From NCBI GenBank assembly GCA_040878005.1, contig JBBDMW010000068.1:1-49817 (forward strand): a stretch of DNA of 49,817 nucleotides. The letters run 5' to 3'. The stretch comes from JBBDMW01 sp040878005. Lineage in GTDB: Bacteria > Chloroflexota > Dehalococcoidia > Lucifugimonadales > Lucifugimonadaceae. The notes under the pieces are model-generated. The model worked only from the letters and a program-made list of their open reading frames with translations, made no database searches and had not been told where the DNA came from. A program made the translations under genes and the position numbers. Positions 15,338-24,252 of the stretch are shown here, piece by piece (position 1 is the stretch's first letter; every line of letters starts with the position of its first letter).

Positions 15338-16792
15338 ATGGCCGGTCCAGGTCCAGGTGTAGCGTACAGCGTGACGATCCGTGCTGAGTATCCGAACATG
15401 CCCGGCATGCTTGGCAGGATCACATCTGCCATTGGCGAGGCAGGCGGCGACATGGCGGCCGTGGACGTGGTTTCCACGTCTGGCGGCAACATGGTGCGTG
15501 ACTTCACGGTCAACACTTCCGGAGTTGACCATGGTCAGAAGGTCATCAACGCCATCAACAAGGTCGAGCATGTAAAGGTCCGCACGGTCTCTGACCCCAC
15601 GTTCCTGCTGCACCTTGGCGGCAAGATAGAGATGCGGAGCAAGACGCCGGTCACCACCAGGGAGGAGATGTCCAAGGCATACACCCCCGGCGTGGGCAGG
15701 GTCTGCATGGCCATCCATGACGACCCTGAGGCGGTGTGGTCGCTCACCGGCAAGGGCCACACGGTGGCGGTTGTCACGGACGGCACCGCGGTGCTGGGGC
15801 TCGGTGACATAGGCCCCGAGGCGGCCATGCCGGTGATGGAGGGAAAGGCGCTCCTGTTCAAGGAGTTCGGGGGTGTTGACGCCTGGCCCATCTGCCTGGA
15901 CACGAAGGACCCGGAGGAGATCATCTCGATAGTGAAGGCCATAGCCCCCGGCTTTGGCGGCATAAACCTCGAGGACATAAGCGCCCCCAGGTGCTTCGAG
16001 ATAGAGGAGCGCCTGAAGAAGGACCTGGACATCCCGGTGTTCCATGATGACCAGCACGGGACCGCGGTGGTGGTGCTGGCAGGACTCATCAACGCTCTCA
16101 AGATTGTCAAGAAGAAGCCGGAGGACCTGAAGGTTGCCATTGCCGGCGTCGGCGCAGCCGGAACTGCATGCGCCAAGATACTCATGAGCTATGGCGTTAC
16201 GAATATCACCGGGTTTGACAGGCAGGGCTCGCTGTCCCGTGGCCGGGACTACGGAGACAACGTCTCCAAGCAGTGGTTCGCTGACAACACGAACCCGGAC
16301 AACGTCACGTGCACCCTGGCTGAAGCCCTTGTGGGGGCGGACTTCCTGCTGGGGCTGGCCGGCCCGGGGCTGGTCACTGCGGATGAAGTGTCCAAAATGG
16401 CGGACGATGCAATCGTGTTCGCCCTATCGAACCCGAACCCTGAGATATGGCCTGAGGAGGTCCCGGACAACGTGCGGATCATGGCTACTGGCCGCACGGA
16501 CTACCCGAACCAGGTGAACAACTCGCTGTGCTTCCCCGGCCTGTTCAGGGGCGTCCTGGACGTACGGGCGAGGGAGATCAACGACGAGATGAAGGTGGCG
16601 GCCGCACAGGCCATCGCAGCGGTCATACCTGACAATCACATTTCGGAGGACTTCATCATCCCGAGCGTGTTTGACCAATCGGTGGCCAGGAATGTTTCCC
16701 GCGAGGTGGCCAGGGCCGCCCAGGAGACAGGCGTGGCACGCAGGCGGAAGCGGCGCGGCGACCAGATTTATGCGACATTCCGGATCAGGTAG
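15338..16792 (+). CDS. NAD(P)-dependent malic enzyme with N-terminal ACT domain
   Basis: A 484-residue malic enzyme. Residues 1 to about 80 form an ACT-type regulatory domain (YSVTIRAEYPNMPGMLGRITSAIGEAGGDMAAVDVV). The catalytic part follows with TPGVGRVCMAI, TDGTAVLGLGDIGPEAAMPVMEGKALLF, NLEDISAPRCFEIE (metal ligands), PVFHDDQHGTAVV and the coenzyme loop AIAGVGAAGTACAKIL. It oxidatively decarboxylates malate to pyruvate. Fusion to ACT is known in some Gram-positive and Chloroflexota malic enzymes and suggests control by an amino acid or similar small molecule. There is no phosphotransacetylase-like C-terminal domain. Start is ATG at 15338 after a G-rich site. The oxidoreductase that follows begins only 3 bp after its stop. 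Confidence 0.9.
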   Translation: MAGPGPGVAYSVTIRAEYPNMPGMLGRITSAIGEAGGDMAAVDVVSTSGGNMVRDFTVNTSGVDHGQKVINAINKVEHVKVRTVSDPTFLLHLGGKIEMRSKTPVTTREEMSKAYTPGVGRVCMAIHDDPEAVWSLTGKGHTVAVVTDGTAVLGLGDIGPEAAMPVMEGKALLFKEFGGVDAWPICLDTKDPEEIISIVKAIAPGFGGINLEDISAPRCFEIEERLKKDLDIPVFHDDQHGTAVVVLAGLINALKIVKKKPEDLKVAIAGVGAAGTACAKILMSYGVTNITGFDRQGSLSRGRDYGDNVSKQWFADNTNPDNVTCTLAEALVGADFLLGLAGPGLVTADEVSKMADDAIVFALSNPNPEIWPEEVPDNVRIMATGRTDYPNQVNNSLCFPGLFRGVLDVRAREINDEMKVAAAQAIAAVIPDNHISEDFIIPSVFDQSVARNVSREVARAAQETGVARRRKRRGDQIYATFRIR

Positions 16793-16795
16793 CTG

Positions 16796-17917
16796 ATGGC
16801 AGACTCCGCCAGTGACGTAATAGTGATCGGCGCAGGCATAGTCGGATGCGCCACCGCCTACTTTCTTGCCCGGGAGGGCCGGCAGGTCACGCTGTTCGAG
16901 CGGGACGCTGTGGGTGGCCACGCGTCCGGGTTCGCCTTCGGTGGGATCATTCCTTCGCTGGGCGATGTGACACATGATGCCGCAGGCCCGTTGTCGTCCG
17001 CATCAGAGCGATTACATGCTGAACTTGGGGAATCGCTGTCTGCGGAGTCGGGAGTCGACTTCGGATACCGCCGCAAGCCGGCAGTGATCCTTGCGCTGAA
17101 CGATGCCGATGAGTCTGCGTTACAGGCAGCATCGAGTGCCCTCTCGCGGGATCCACATGCCAACGTGCGCTGGGTTTCCCGCGGAGAGCTGACGCATATT
17201 GAGGCCAGGGTTTCAGAAGTGGTGCGCGGCGGCCTTTACGTGGGTGACGCTCACGAGTTGGACCCGCACAATTTCACTATGGCGCTTTGGAAGGCTGCGG
17301 AGAAGTTGGGTGCGAGGCAGGTGGCATCTGATGTTACCGGCCTTGTAACAGCGGACGGCCGCGTGACGGGTGTGGAAAGTGGCGGAGAACGTCACATGGC
17401 AGACGCGGTGGTGGCTGCCGCAGGACCCTGGACCGGCGGGTTGCTTAGCACGATTGGCGTAAACATTCCCATTTCACCACTCAAGGGCCAGATACTTCGC
17501 ATGAAGGCGGATGATCCGCCCATGACCGTTTCCCTGTGGTGGCGTGGCGATTACGCCACCACAAAACCGGACGGGTTGATGTGGATCGGTGCGACTGAGG
17601 AACATGCTGGATTTGACGAGAACCTGACGGACGCAGCGCGTGATCAAATTTTGTCGTCAGTTGTTGAGGTCCTGCCTTACCTGGCAACGGCAGAACTGGT
17701 GCGCCAGACTGCCTGCCTGCGCCCGGTGATGTCTGATGGCCTGCCAGTAATTGGTCCAATTCCCGGCATGGATGGGTTGTACGTTGCTACTGGCGCAGGC
17801 CGCAATGGAATAAAACTGGGGCCAGGCATGGGACGGGCTGTGGCAGACCTGGTGCAGGGCAGGGCGCCATGCATAGACGTCAGCCGACTGGGGGCTGATC
17901 GGTTCACTGGGTCGTGA
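16796..17917 (+). CDS. FAD-dependent D-amino acid oxidase-family oxidoreductase
   Basis: A 373-residue flavoprotein. The N-terminal dinucleotide-binding fold is DVIVIGAGIVGCATAYFLAREGRQVTLFER, the DAO family motif GGHASGFAFGG follows, AAGPWTGGLL lies in the middle, and the C terminus has RPVMSDGLPVIGPIPGMDGLYVATGAGRNGIKLGPGMGRAVADL. It likely oxidises an amine, N-methyl amino acid or D-amino acid to an imino acid, passing electrons to oxygen or a quinone. The exact substrate cannot be deduced. It starts 3 bp after the malic enzyme stop and overlaps the next gene by four bases, so the three genes probably form one operon. Confidence 0.87.
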   Translation: MADSASDVIVIGAGIVGCATAYFLAREGRQVTLFERDAVGGHASGFAFGGIIPSLGDVTHDAAGPLSSASERLHAELGESLSAESGVDFGYRRKPAVILALNDADESALQAASSALSRDPHANVRWVSRGELTHIEARVSEVVRGGLYVGDAHELDPHNFTMALWKAAEKLGARQVASDVTGLVTADGRVTGVESGGERHMADAVVAAAGPWTGGLLSTIGVNIPISPLKGQILRMKADDPPMTVSLWWRGDYATTKPDGLMWIGATEEHAGFDENLTDAARDQILSSVVEVLPYLATAELVRQTACLRPVMSDGLPVIGPIPGMDGLYVATGAGRNGIKLGPGMGRAVADLVQGRAPCIDVSRLGADRFTGS

Positions 17918-18513
17918 GGCTGCCTTTCTTCAAGCAGCCGAAGGACGAACCAACCCGCCAACTGCGCCTGGACATGCATGACCGTCCTGTCCCGGTAAAC
18001 GCCGATCACCTGGAGCCGCTTGCCAGGCAGTTGATATCGCTTCATGCACCGGGGTTCGATCTTCCGCCACTGCGAATCTCTGGCCGCATGACGAGGACGC
18101 TGGGCTCGTTCGCCCCGTCACGTAAGACCATCACCCTGAGCGCAAGGCTCCTTGCATTCGGCACCCATGATCAGCAACGGCAGGTCTTGCTGCACGAATT
18201 GGCGCACGTAATTGTCCATCATCGGACGCCCAATGCCAGGGCTCACGGACGGGAGTTCCGGGACGCCTGCCAACTGGTGGGAGCAGATCCGACGCGCTTC
18301 GTAGATGTGCCGGTGAGCAGTTGGGCGGGCAGGGCGCGGCATGCGTTCAGGTGTCCGTCATGCGGGGCGACCGCGCTACGCAAGAGGCGCGCCAAATTAG
18401 TCCGGTGTGATTGTGGACAGCGCGTTGAGCCGCGACGTTGGGCACTGGTGGCGCTTGATCCCAATGGCGGGCAGCGTGTCATAGCTGCGCGTGGGGCTCG
18501 CCGGCGCAAATAG
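17914..18513 (+). CDS. SprT-like zinc metallopeptidase-domain protein
   Basis: A 199-residue basic protein. The zinc-metallopeptidase signature HExxH appears as VLLHELAHVIVHH, with a third likely ligand in NARAHGREFRDACQ, the SprT/Spartan layout. The C terminus is a zinc ribbon (CPSCG about 15 residues before CDCG) flanked by many Arg and Lys, as in SprT proteins that act on DNA-bound proteins. Eukaryotic Spartan cleaves DNA-protein crosslinks; bacterial SprT members are mostly uncharacterised. The GTG start at 17914 overlaps the stop of the upstream oxidase gene in a GTGA, which implies translational coupling. Whether function is shared with the metabolic genes before it is doubtful. Confidence 0.8.
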   Translation: MRLPFFKQPKDEPTRQLRLDMHDRPVPVNADHLEPLARQLISLHAPGFDLPPLRISGRMTRTLGSFAPSRKTITLSARLLAFGTHDQQRQVLLHELAHVIVHHRTPNARAHGREFRDACQLVGADPTRFVDVPVSSWAGRARHAFRCPSCGATALRKRRAKLVRCDCGQRVEPRRWALVALDPNGGQRVIAARGARRRK

Positions 18514-18765
18514 ACGTCGACTTCGGCTCCTGCCATTTAAGCTTCGGATTCGCCTGGTATTTGCGACACCACTGTTCATATTGGCGTCAAAATGGTTTAA
18601 TTTGATGCAATCACCAGGGTTCGATAAACCGCGCCGACGTTTAATTTTAGGCCGTTGCGAAACTCATTTGCGGTTATACAGCACTACGTACTGGCAAGAT
18701 GAATGAGTGTAAACCAGGTGCGTACGCCGTTAGGCGATGCGGCTTCAATTAGAGATTAACCACCG

Positions 18766-20838
18766 TTGATAAGGTTGTTTAAGCGCCCACATAATGCAGT
18801 GCGATCGCCATTCCGCATTGCTGTGCTGATTACGGGCGCATACCTATTAGGCGGCACAGCCTGGATCTTGTTCTCGGACTGGTTCATTGGCAATGCGCGT
18901 GTATGGCAACCAGGCTTTCCTGATGGCCAGACCATCAAGGGCCTCAGCTATGTGGGGGTCACGGGTGTGGGCCTCCTGCTGACGCTTCGGTGGATTTTTG
19001 TGGCGCTGCGGGACTTGCTTGAGGAGAGCGAGCGGCTTCATGCTTCACTGGAGCGTCAGCTGGCGGAGAGCTCCAGCCTGGCTGAGATAGGCAAGGTCAT
19101 CAGCTCTTCTGTCAGGATTGAGGAGGTCTACGAGCGGTTTGCCGAACAGGCGAGAAAGCTCATACCGTTCGACCGAATCGTCATCTCGTTGATCAACAAG
19201 GAGGATGGCACCGTACACGATGCCTATGTGGCAGGAAAGCCGATAGTGGAACGGTCTGCGGGCGGCATTTACCTGCTGAATGAAACCGTAAGCGCCGGAG
19301 TCGTGGGGACTCGCCGCGGAATGGTTCTGAACAGCGAAGCTCTTGAACAGGCCACGTCCAGGTACCCGAGGTTGATGTCTGGCGAGGAAACAGGTCTCAG
19401 GTCAATGCTTGTGGTCCCGCTGGTATGGCAGGGAGACGTCACGGGAACCCTGCAGCTCCGGTCACATTTGCCATCGCCATACGGCACTCGAGAGGTCGCG
19501 CTCGCTGAGCAGATTGGGGCGCAGATTGCAGGCGCCATAGCCACGGCCGGTTTCTACCAGGCTGCACGGCGCGAGGCAGAGGTGCGCAGGGCGCTGGCCG
19601 CCATCGGTCTGGCTGCCAGCCGCGACCTTGACCTGAACCAGGTATTCTCCAGGGTGGCCGATGAGCTGGACCAGATTATTCCGAGCGACCGGTTGGTGCT
19701 GACCCTGAGAGACATCAATGGCGGGCCGCTTCGAATTGTCTTCAACCGGGGAATTGAGCTGCCGAACAAGCCAGTGGGATCAGAAGCTGAGGTGCCTGGC
19801 GTAGAACCGGGCGTGTGGCGGACAGAACTGCGCTCGGATCTCTCGGGGCTGCATGATTATGAGATGCTGAAACAGGCCGGCCTCAAGTCATGGATGGAAG
19901 CGCCCATTGGCGCGGAGGCGGCTGGCGCCATTGGTTACATAGGGTTGTGGAGCAAGATGTCGTCTGCCTATGCAAAAAGTGATCTGGAGTTGCTGGAGCG
20001 TGTTGCCACTCAAATAACTCCCGCCATCCAGAACGCCATCGCGCACGAACAGGCGCTGAGTCTTGCGGAAGAGCGGGAGCGGACAACCCGCCTGGAAGCG
20101 CAGGCAAGTGAGTTGGAGCGGGTGAACGAGGCCAAGAGCCAGTTCCTGACAACCGTGTCACACGAGCTTAAGACGCCTCTCACCAGCATTACGGCGTTTG
20201 TGGACATCCTTTCGCATAACCAGGGCAATAACCTGTCGGAACGTCAGCAGCGTCAACTAACCGTGATTCGTCGCAACGCCAGCCACCTGAACGTGCTGAT
20301 AAATGATCTGCTGGACATATCTAGAATTGAGTCCGGCCAGTTGGAAGTGTCCCCCAGGGATTTCGACCTGCGCGATCTGGTCCGGGACATGGCTGATAGT
20401 TTTGGGCCTGTTCTTGATGAGAAAGGCCAGTCGCTGGATGTGCAGGTGGAACCGGGCGACTTCCGCCTGCATGGAGATCCGGATCGAATTGGTCAGGTCT
20501 TCTCAAATCTGCTTATAAACGCGTCAAAGTATTCTCTCGATGACACCACGGTGGAGCTCCAGGTGTCAGGCGACCCAACACACGTTTACGTGACCGTGCG
20601 GGACCATGGCATTGGAATCTCCGAGGAAGACCAGGAACGTATCTTCACGCCGTTCTTCCGGGCAGATGATCCAGTGACGCGGTCCGTTTCAGGCGCTGGG
20701 CTTGGGCTTGCGATTGTCAGCCGGCTGGTGGAGATGCATGGCGGGACGGTGAGCCTTGAGAGCGCATTGGGGGCCGGCTCAGCATTTACGATCACGCTGG
20801 GGCGGTGCATGCCCGGTTCGCATACCGCGTTGGAGTGA
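18766..20838 (+). CDS. Membrane-bound sensor histidine kinase with two GAF domains
   Basis: A 690-residue two-component kinase. Two membrane helices lie at about residues 16-36 and 62-82, the second followed by a short coiled coil. GAF domains occupy about 95-250 and 265-430. A linker coil leads to the dimerisation/phosphoacceptor domain, with SQFLTTVSHELKTPLTSI and the phosphorylated His at 466. The ATPase domain shows the N box (NLLINASKYS), G1 (DHGIGISEEDQERIFTPFF) and G2 (GAGLGLAIVSRLVEMHGGTV). GAF domains usually bind small ligands or haem. No response regulator is adjacent, so it is an orphan kinase. The start is TTG at 18766 without a good ribosome binding site, so the true N terminus may differ slightly. 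Confidence 0.9.
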   Translation: MIRLFKRPHNAVRSPFRIAVLITGAYLLGGTAWILFSDWFIGNARVWQPGFPDGQTIKGLSYVGVTGVGLLLTLRWIFVALRDLLEESERLHASLERQLAESSSLAEIGKVISSSVRIEEVYERFAEQARKLIPFDRIVISLINKEDGTVHDAYVAGKPIVERSAGGIYLLNETVSAGVVGTRRGMVLNSEALEQATSRYPRLMSGEETGLRSMLVVPLVWQGDVTGTLQLRSHLPSPYGTREVALAEQIGAQIAGAIATAGFYQAARREAEVRRALAAIGLAASRDLDLNQVFSRVADELDQIIPSDRLVLTLRDINGGPLRIVFNRGIELPNKPVGSEAEVPGVEPGVWRTELRSDLSGLHDYEMLKQAGLKSWMEAPIGAEAAGAIGYIGLWSKMSSAYAKSDLELLERVATQITPAIQNAIAHEQALSLAEERERTTRLEAQASELERVNEAKSQFLTTVSHELKTPLTSITAFVDILSHNQGNNLSERQQRQLTVIRRNASHLNVLINDLLDISRIESGQLEVSPRDFDLRDLVRDMADSFGPVLDEKGQSLDVQVEPGDFRLHGDPDRIGQVFSNLLINASKYSLDDTTVELQVSGDPTHVYVTVRDHGIGISEEDQERIFTPFFRADDPVTRSVSGAGLGLAIVSRLVEMHGGTVSLESALGAGSAFTITLGRCMPGSHTALE

Positions 20839-20847
20839 CACACGCGG

Positions 20848-20876
20848 AGAGGCCCGGCTGTTTGAGCCGGGCCTCT
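20848..20876. terminator. Bidirectional terminator between histidine kinase gene and dnaK
   Basis: AGAGGCCCGGCT (20848-20859) and AGCCGGGCCTCT (20865-20876) form a 12-bp perfect stem with a 5-nt loop, GTTTG. It lies between the two converging stop codons. The flanks have only short T-runs (TGTTACTT on the plus strand), but the stem is very stable. Confidence 0.75.
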
Positions 20877-20908
20877 GTTACTTCCAACGTGGCAGTCGGC
20901 GCCCCCGA

Positions 20909-22816
20909 TTAGACTTCTCGGAACTCGCCTTCTACGGTGTCGTCGCCACCTTCGCCATCGGAGGATCCACCTTCACCGCCCGGCCCCTCCTGCGGTCCTG
21001 TCTGCTGGCCTGCGTAAGCGGCCTCGCCAATCTTCTGCAGTGACTGCTGTAGCTCACTGGTGGCAGAATTTATCGCGCTGGCCTCAGAGTTTTCGTCGGC
21101 GAGCAGGTCACGTACCGCCTTGATTTTTTCCTCGACCTCACTCTTCAGATCCTCTGCGATATTGTCACTTTGCTCACGTAGCAGCTTCTCCGCCTGGTAG
21201 GCAGCGCTCTCGGCCGTGTTGCGGGCCTCTATCTTCTCCCGGCGCTGCCTGTCTTCTTCGGCGTGCGCCTCGGCGTCCTTGATGAGACGTTCCACCTCAT
21301 CCTGCGCCAGGCCGGACCTGCCTGTGATGGTGATGTGCTGTTCCTTGTTGGAACCCCGGTCCTTGGCGGATACGGTCAGGATGCCGTCAGCATCGATGTC
21401 GAAAGTGACATCGATCTGTGGCACGCCGCGCGGGGCAGGCGTGACGCCGTCAAGCGAGAATCGCCCGATGGACACGTTGTCCCTGGCCATCTCGCGCTCA
21501 CCCTGCACCACGTGAATCTCCACGCTGGGCTGATTGTCCGCCGCAGTGGTGAAGGTTTCCGTCTTTGAGGTTGGGATAGTCGTGTTGCGCGGGATGAGAG
21601 ACGTCCGCACACCTCCCAGGGTTTCAATGCCCAGGGTCAGCGGGGTGACGTCCAGCAGCAGGACATCCTTTACCTCGCCCTGGAGCACACCTGCCTGTAT
21701 GGCGGCTCCGATAGCCACAACCTCATCCGGGTTGATGCTCTTGTTCGGCTCTTTGCCGAATATCTGCTTGACCTTCTCTATCACCGCCGGCATGCGGGTC
21801 ATGCCGCCCACAAGGATAACTTCGTCGATATCACTCGAAGACACCTCGGCGTCCTTGAGCGCCTGCCTGCATGGCTCCACGGTCCTCTCTATGAGGTCCG
21901 CAGTCAACTCTTCCAGCCTGGCCCTGGTCAGGTTCATCTGGAGGTGCTTGGGTCCAGAGGCGTCAGCAGATATGAACGGCAGGTTGATCTCCGTCTGGGT
22001 TACCGATGACAGCTCAATCTTGGCGCGCTCAGCTTCAACCCGCAGCCGCTGCAGAGCCGATGGGTCATTGCGAAGATCTATACCATTGTCCTTCTTGAAC
22101 TCGTCAGCCACGTGGTTGACGATTCGCAGGTCAAAGTCGTCACCGCCGAGATGTGTGTCTCCATTGGTGGACTTGACTTCGAACACCCCGTCCCCGATCT
22201 GGAGAATGGTGATGTCGAACGTGCCGCCGCCCAGGTCATAGACGGCGATTGTCTCGTCCCCTTTCTTGTCCAGGCCGTACGCCAGCGAGGCTGCGGTAGG
22301 CTCATTGATGATACGCAGGACTTCCAGTCCCGCTATCTGCCCTGCAACCTTTGTAGCCTCGCGCTGGCTGTCGTTGAAGTATGCGGGGACGGTGATGACT
22401 GCCTGCTCGACATTTTCGCCCAGCTTTGCCTCGGCGTCTTCTTTCAGTTTGCGCAGGACCATGGCTGAGATTTCGGCGGGCGCATGCTTCTTTCCGTTGA
22501 GCATGATTCCCACGCCGCCGTTGTCGAGCTTGGCCAGCTCAAATGACACACGGTCTGTGTCCCCCTGCACTGCATCTTCGTCGAACCGCCTCCCGATGAA
22601 GCGTTTGGCAGAGTAGATGGTGTTCCCGGGGTTTGTGATTGCCTGGCGCCGCGCCAGCTCCCCCACAAACCGTTCCCCCGTCTTCGGGTTCACGGCCACC
22701 ACGGAAGGCGTGGTACGCCGACCTTCCTTGTTTTCAATGATTCTTGGCTCACCGGCCTCCATCACCGCCATTGCGGAGTTGGTTGTGCCGAGGTCGATTC
22801 CAATTACCTTCGCCAT
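20909..22816 (-). CDS. dnaK: Chaperone DnaK (Hsp70)
   Basis: A 635-residue Hsp70. The N-terminal ATPase domain starts KVIGIDLGTTNSAMAVMEAG and contains NDSQREATK, INEPTAASLAYGL, YDLGGGTFDI and VGGMTRMPAV. The interdomain linker DVLLLDVTPLTLGIETLGG and the substrate-binding beta domain follow, then the helical lid and a Gly/Ser/Asp-rich tail with the closing EGEFREV. All ATPase signature residues are present, so it is a complete housekeeping chaperone. It is the last gene of a minus-strand operon behind the hspR-like and grpE genes and ends at a strong terminator. A 186-bp gap separates it from grpE. No dnaJ is present in the window, so the J-protein must be elsewhere. Confidence 0.97.
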   Translation of the reverse strand: MAKVIGIDLGTTNSAMAVMEAGEPRIIENKEGRRTTPSVVAVNPKTGERFVGELARRQAITNPGNTIYSAKRFIGRRFDEDAVQGDTDRVSFELAKLDNGGVGIMLNGKKHAPAEISAMVLRKLKEDAEAKLGENVEQAVITVPAYFNDSQREATKVAGQIAGLEVLRIINEPTAASLAYGLDKKGDETIAVYDLGGGTFDITILQIGDGVFEVKSTNGDTHLGGDDFDLRIVNHVADEFKKDNGIDLRNDPSALQRLRVEAERAKIELSSVTQTEINLPFISADASGPKHLQMNLTRARLEELTADLIERTVEPCRQALKDAEVSSSDIDEVILVGGMTRMPAVIEKVKQIFGKEPNKSINPDEVVAIGAAIQAGVLQGEVKDVLLLDVTPLTLGIETLGGVRTSLIPRNTTIPTSKTETFTTAADNQPSVEIHVVQGEREMARDNVSIGRFSLDGVTPAPRGVPQIDVTFDIDADGILTVSAKDRGSNKEQHITITGRSGLAQDEVERLIKDAEAHAEEDRQRREKIEARNTAESAAYQAEKLLREQSDNIAEDLKSEVEEKIKAVRDLLADENSEASAINSATSELQQSLQKIGEAAYAGQQTGPQEGPGGEGGSSDGEGGDDTVEGEFREV

Positions 22817-23002
22817 TGCTTATCAGGCCCCCCTGTGGCCCCTGCCGCGGGATTCTCCCGTGCTCTATAGAACACCTGACTGGGTGCGGATTCTCTGGAC
22901 GTTTGTTGCCCGCAGGTTTTGACCCTCCCGGAGAGTGTGCTGTGCCGTTGTGAACTCCACGGCGTTGCCCTGCCTGCGGGCTGCTCATTGATAGTTGTAC
23001 GG

Positions 23003-23587
23003 CTACTCGCTCGCCTCCGGCTGATCATCGGGCGGCGCCACCGCAATAGCAACCTGCGCCGGTCTCACAATCTCACCGCGATGTTTGTAGCCCGGCCGGA
23101 GCTCTTGGATGACCGTGTCCGGGGGATACTCTGCCGTTGGCGTTGATACGAGCGCCTCATGCTTGTGAGGATCAAACTTCTCACCTGCACACTCAAACTT
23201 CTCAAACCCCTCAGATGCCAGCGCCGAGGCGAAGTTGCGCTGGATGGCTCGCACCCCTTCCAGCCAACTGTTGTCCGCCCCCTCAGCCGCTGCGGGCGCA
23301 AGGGCCGCCTCAAGCTGGTCAATGACTTCAATGATCCTGAGGGCGAACCGCCTGACGGCCCTGACCTGGGATTCTTCCTGCTCGCTCTGGACGCGTTTGC
23401 GAAAGTTGATGAAGTCAGCCTGCGTCCGTTGAGCCAGGCGCTTGAATTGATCCTTCTCACGGAGCGCTTCGGAGAGTTCGTCGACGGTTCCTTCCTGGTC
23501 TTCGACGGAGTCGCCAGCCCCAGCCTCCTGGCCCGGTTCACCGTTCATCTCCTCAGCCTTTTCTTCCCTTTTACCGGGTTCGCTCAC
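23003..23587 (-). CDS. grpE: Nucleotide exchange factor GrpE
   Basis: A 194-residue GrpE. A Glu-rich flexible N terminus (about 45 residues) leads into the long coiled coil (RLAQRTQADFINFRKRVQSEQEE) and the C-terminal beta wing with GEKFDPHKHEALVSTPTAEYPPDTVIQELRPGYKHRGEIVRPAQVAIA. These include the family hallmarks FDPxxHEA and GY.....LRPA. It releases ADP from DnaK and stabilises the substrate cycle. The GTG at 23587 has a GGAGGAA ribosome binding site six bases away. The hspR-like gene lies 42 bp upstream and dnaK 186 bp downstream, all on the minus strand. Confidence 0.96.
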   Translation of the reverse strand: MSEPGKREEKAEEMNGEPGQEAGAGDSVEDQEGTVDELSEALREKDQFKRLAQRTQADFINFRKRVQSEQEESQVRAVRRFALRIIEVIDQLEAALAPAAAEGADNSWLEGVRAIQRNFASALASEGFEKFECAGEKFDPHKHEALVSTPTAEYPPDTVIQELRPGYKHRGEIVRPAQVAIAVAPPDDQPEASE

Positions 23588-23629
23588 GCAGTTCCTCCAT
23601 AAAATTCACCAGCAGGACGTTGCCTGTGG

Positions 23630-24163
23630 TCAATCAGCGCCGACATAAGCCAGTATTCTCCTCAACTCAGCGGCGGCAACCTTCGCTGTCCTTGAGCCTG
23701 CCACTTCTCTGCTCGCCTCCAGGAGCTCGACGATGCCCCTGATATGCGGCACCAGCTCCAGCACCAGGTTCACACCTGCCAGGTTAAGGCCCTTGTTTTC
23801 CGCCAGGGTGCGGATTACCTTCAGGCGGGCAACGTCCTCCTCAGAGTAAAGGCGGCGTTGGCCGTCTGTGCGTGAAGGGCTCACCAACCCCTCACGGTCA
23901 TATTTCCGCAGGGTCTGCGGGTGCATGTCCGCCAGCCTGGCGGCCACACTGATTACATAAACGCCGGTGATTCGCGGCCTGGCGCCCCTGCCGCTTCCGC
24001 GTTCAGACACTGCTGGCTCTTGTCGATTTTCGTCAATGACGTCTGACCGGTTGAGCACCTCCGCCAATAATTGATTCAGCGCTTCCGATCTCATCCATAC
24101 TGCGCTCCGGGCAGTATGGCGGTAACCGCCCCCACTGGAACGGTTTTGCACATCTCCAGTCAC
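23630..24163 (-). CDS. hspR: HspR-like MerR-family heat-shock regulator
   Basis: A 177-residue protein with one MerR DNA-binding domain: YVISVAARLADMHPQTLRKYDREGLVSPSRTDGQRRLYSEEDVARLKVIRTL. This motif is the HspR form of MerR (the MHPQTLR and YSEEDV signatures). A basic, disordered N-terminal extension of some 65 residues precedes it, longer than in most HspR. The C terminus is a helix with leucine spacing. HspR represses dnaK operons with DnaK as co-repressor, and here it is the first gene of the grpE-dnaK operon, as in actinobacteria. The start GTG at 24163 has GGGGTG upstream; ATG at 24094 would shorten the extension. The upstream palindromes are candidate operators. Confidence 0.85.
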   Translation of the reverse strand: MTGDVQNRSSGGGYRHTARSAVWMRSEALNQLLAEVLNRSDVIDENRQEPAVSERGSGRGARPRITGVYVISVAARLADMHPQTLRKYDREGLVSPSRTDGQRRLYSEEDVARLKVIRTLAENKGLNLAGVNLVLELVPHIRGIVELLEASREVAGSRTAKVAAAELRRILAYVGAD

Positions 24164-24193
24164 AGAAACGTCACCCCTGACACGTGTGGCAGT

Positions 24194-24223
24194 TGAGTCC
24201 GACTCATCAATAACACGTATTGA
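24194..24223. promoter_or_regulatory. Candidate heat-shock operators: two inverted repeats
   Basis: TGAGT-CCG-ACTCA (24194-24206) is followed immediately by TCAATA-ACACG-TATTGA (24207-24223). Both lie just downstream of, or at, the start of transcription predicted for the hspR-grpE-dnaK promoter. The TTGAGT and ACTCA half-sites resemble the HspR (HAIR) consensus CTTGAGT-N7-ACTCAAG, but the spacer here is 3, not 7. HspR binding is therefore suggested but unproven; the second repeat has no known match. Confidence 0.45.
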
Positions 24224-24252
24224 ATACTAATAATTGATATACTGCATGTCAA
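24224..24252 (-). promoter_or_regulatory. Promoter of the hspR-grpE-dnaK operon
   Basis: On the minus strand a perfect TTGACA (24252-24247) is separated by exactly 17 bp from TAGTAT (24229-24224), a 4-of-6 match to the -10. Start of transcription would be about 24217, placing the two palindromes directly downstream, where a repressor could block elongation or initiation. Confidence 0.6.

Noticed and set aside
15287..16057. 256-codon minus-strand ORF
   Set aside because: Antisense to the malic enzyme gene.
18600..18640. GGGTTCGATAAACC resembling part of a tRNA
   Set aside because: No matching D or anticodon stem; only a chance GGTTTA/TAAACC repeat.
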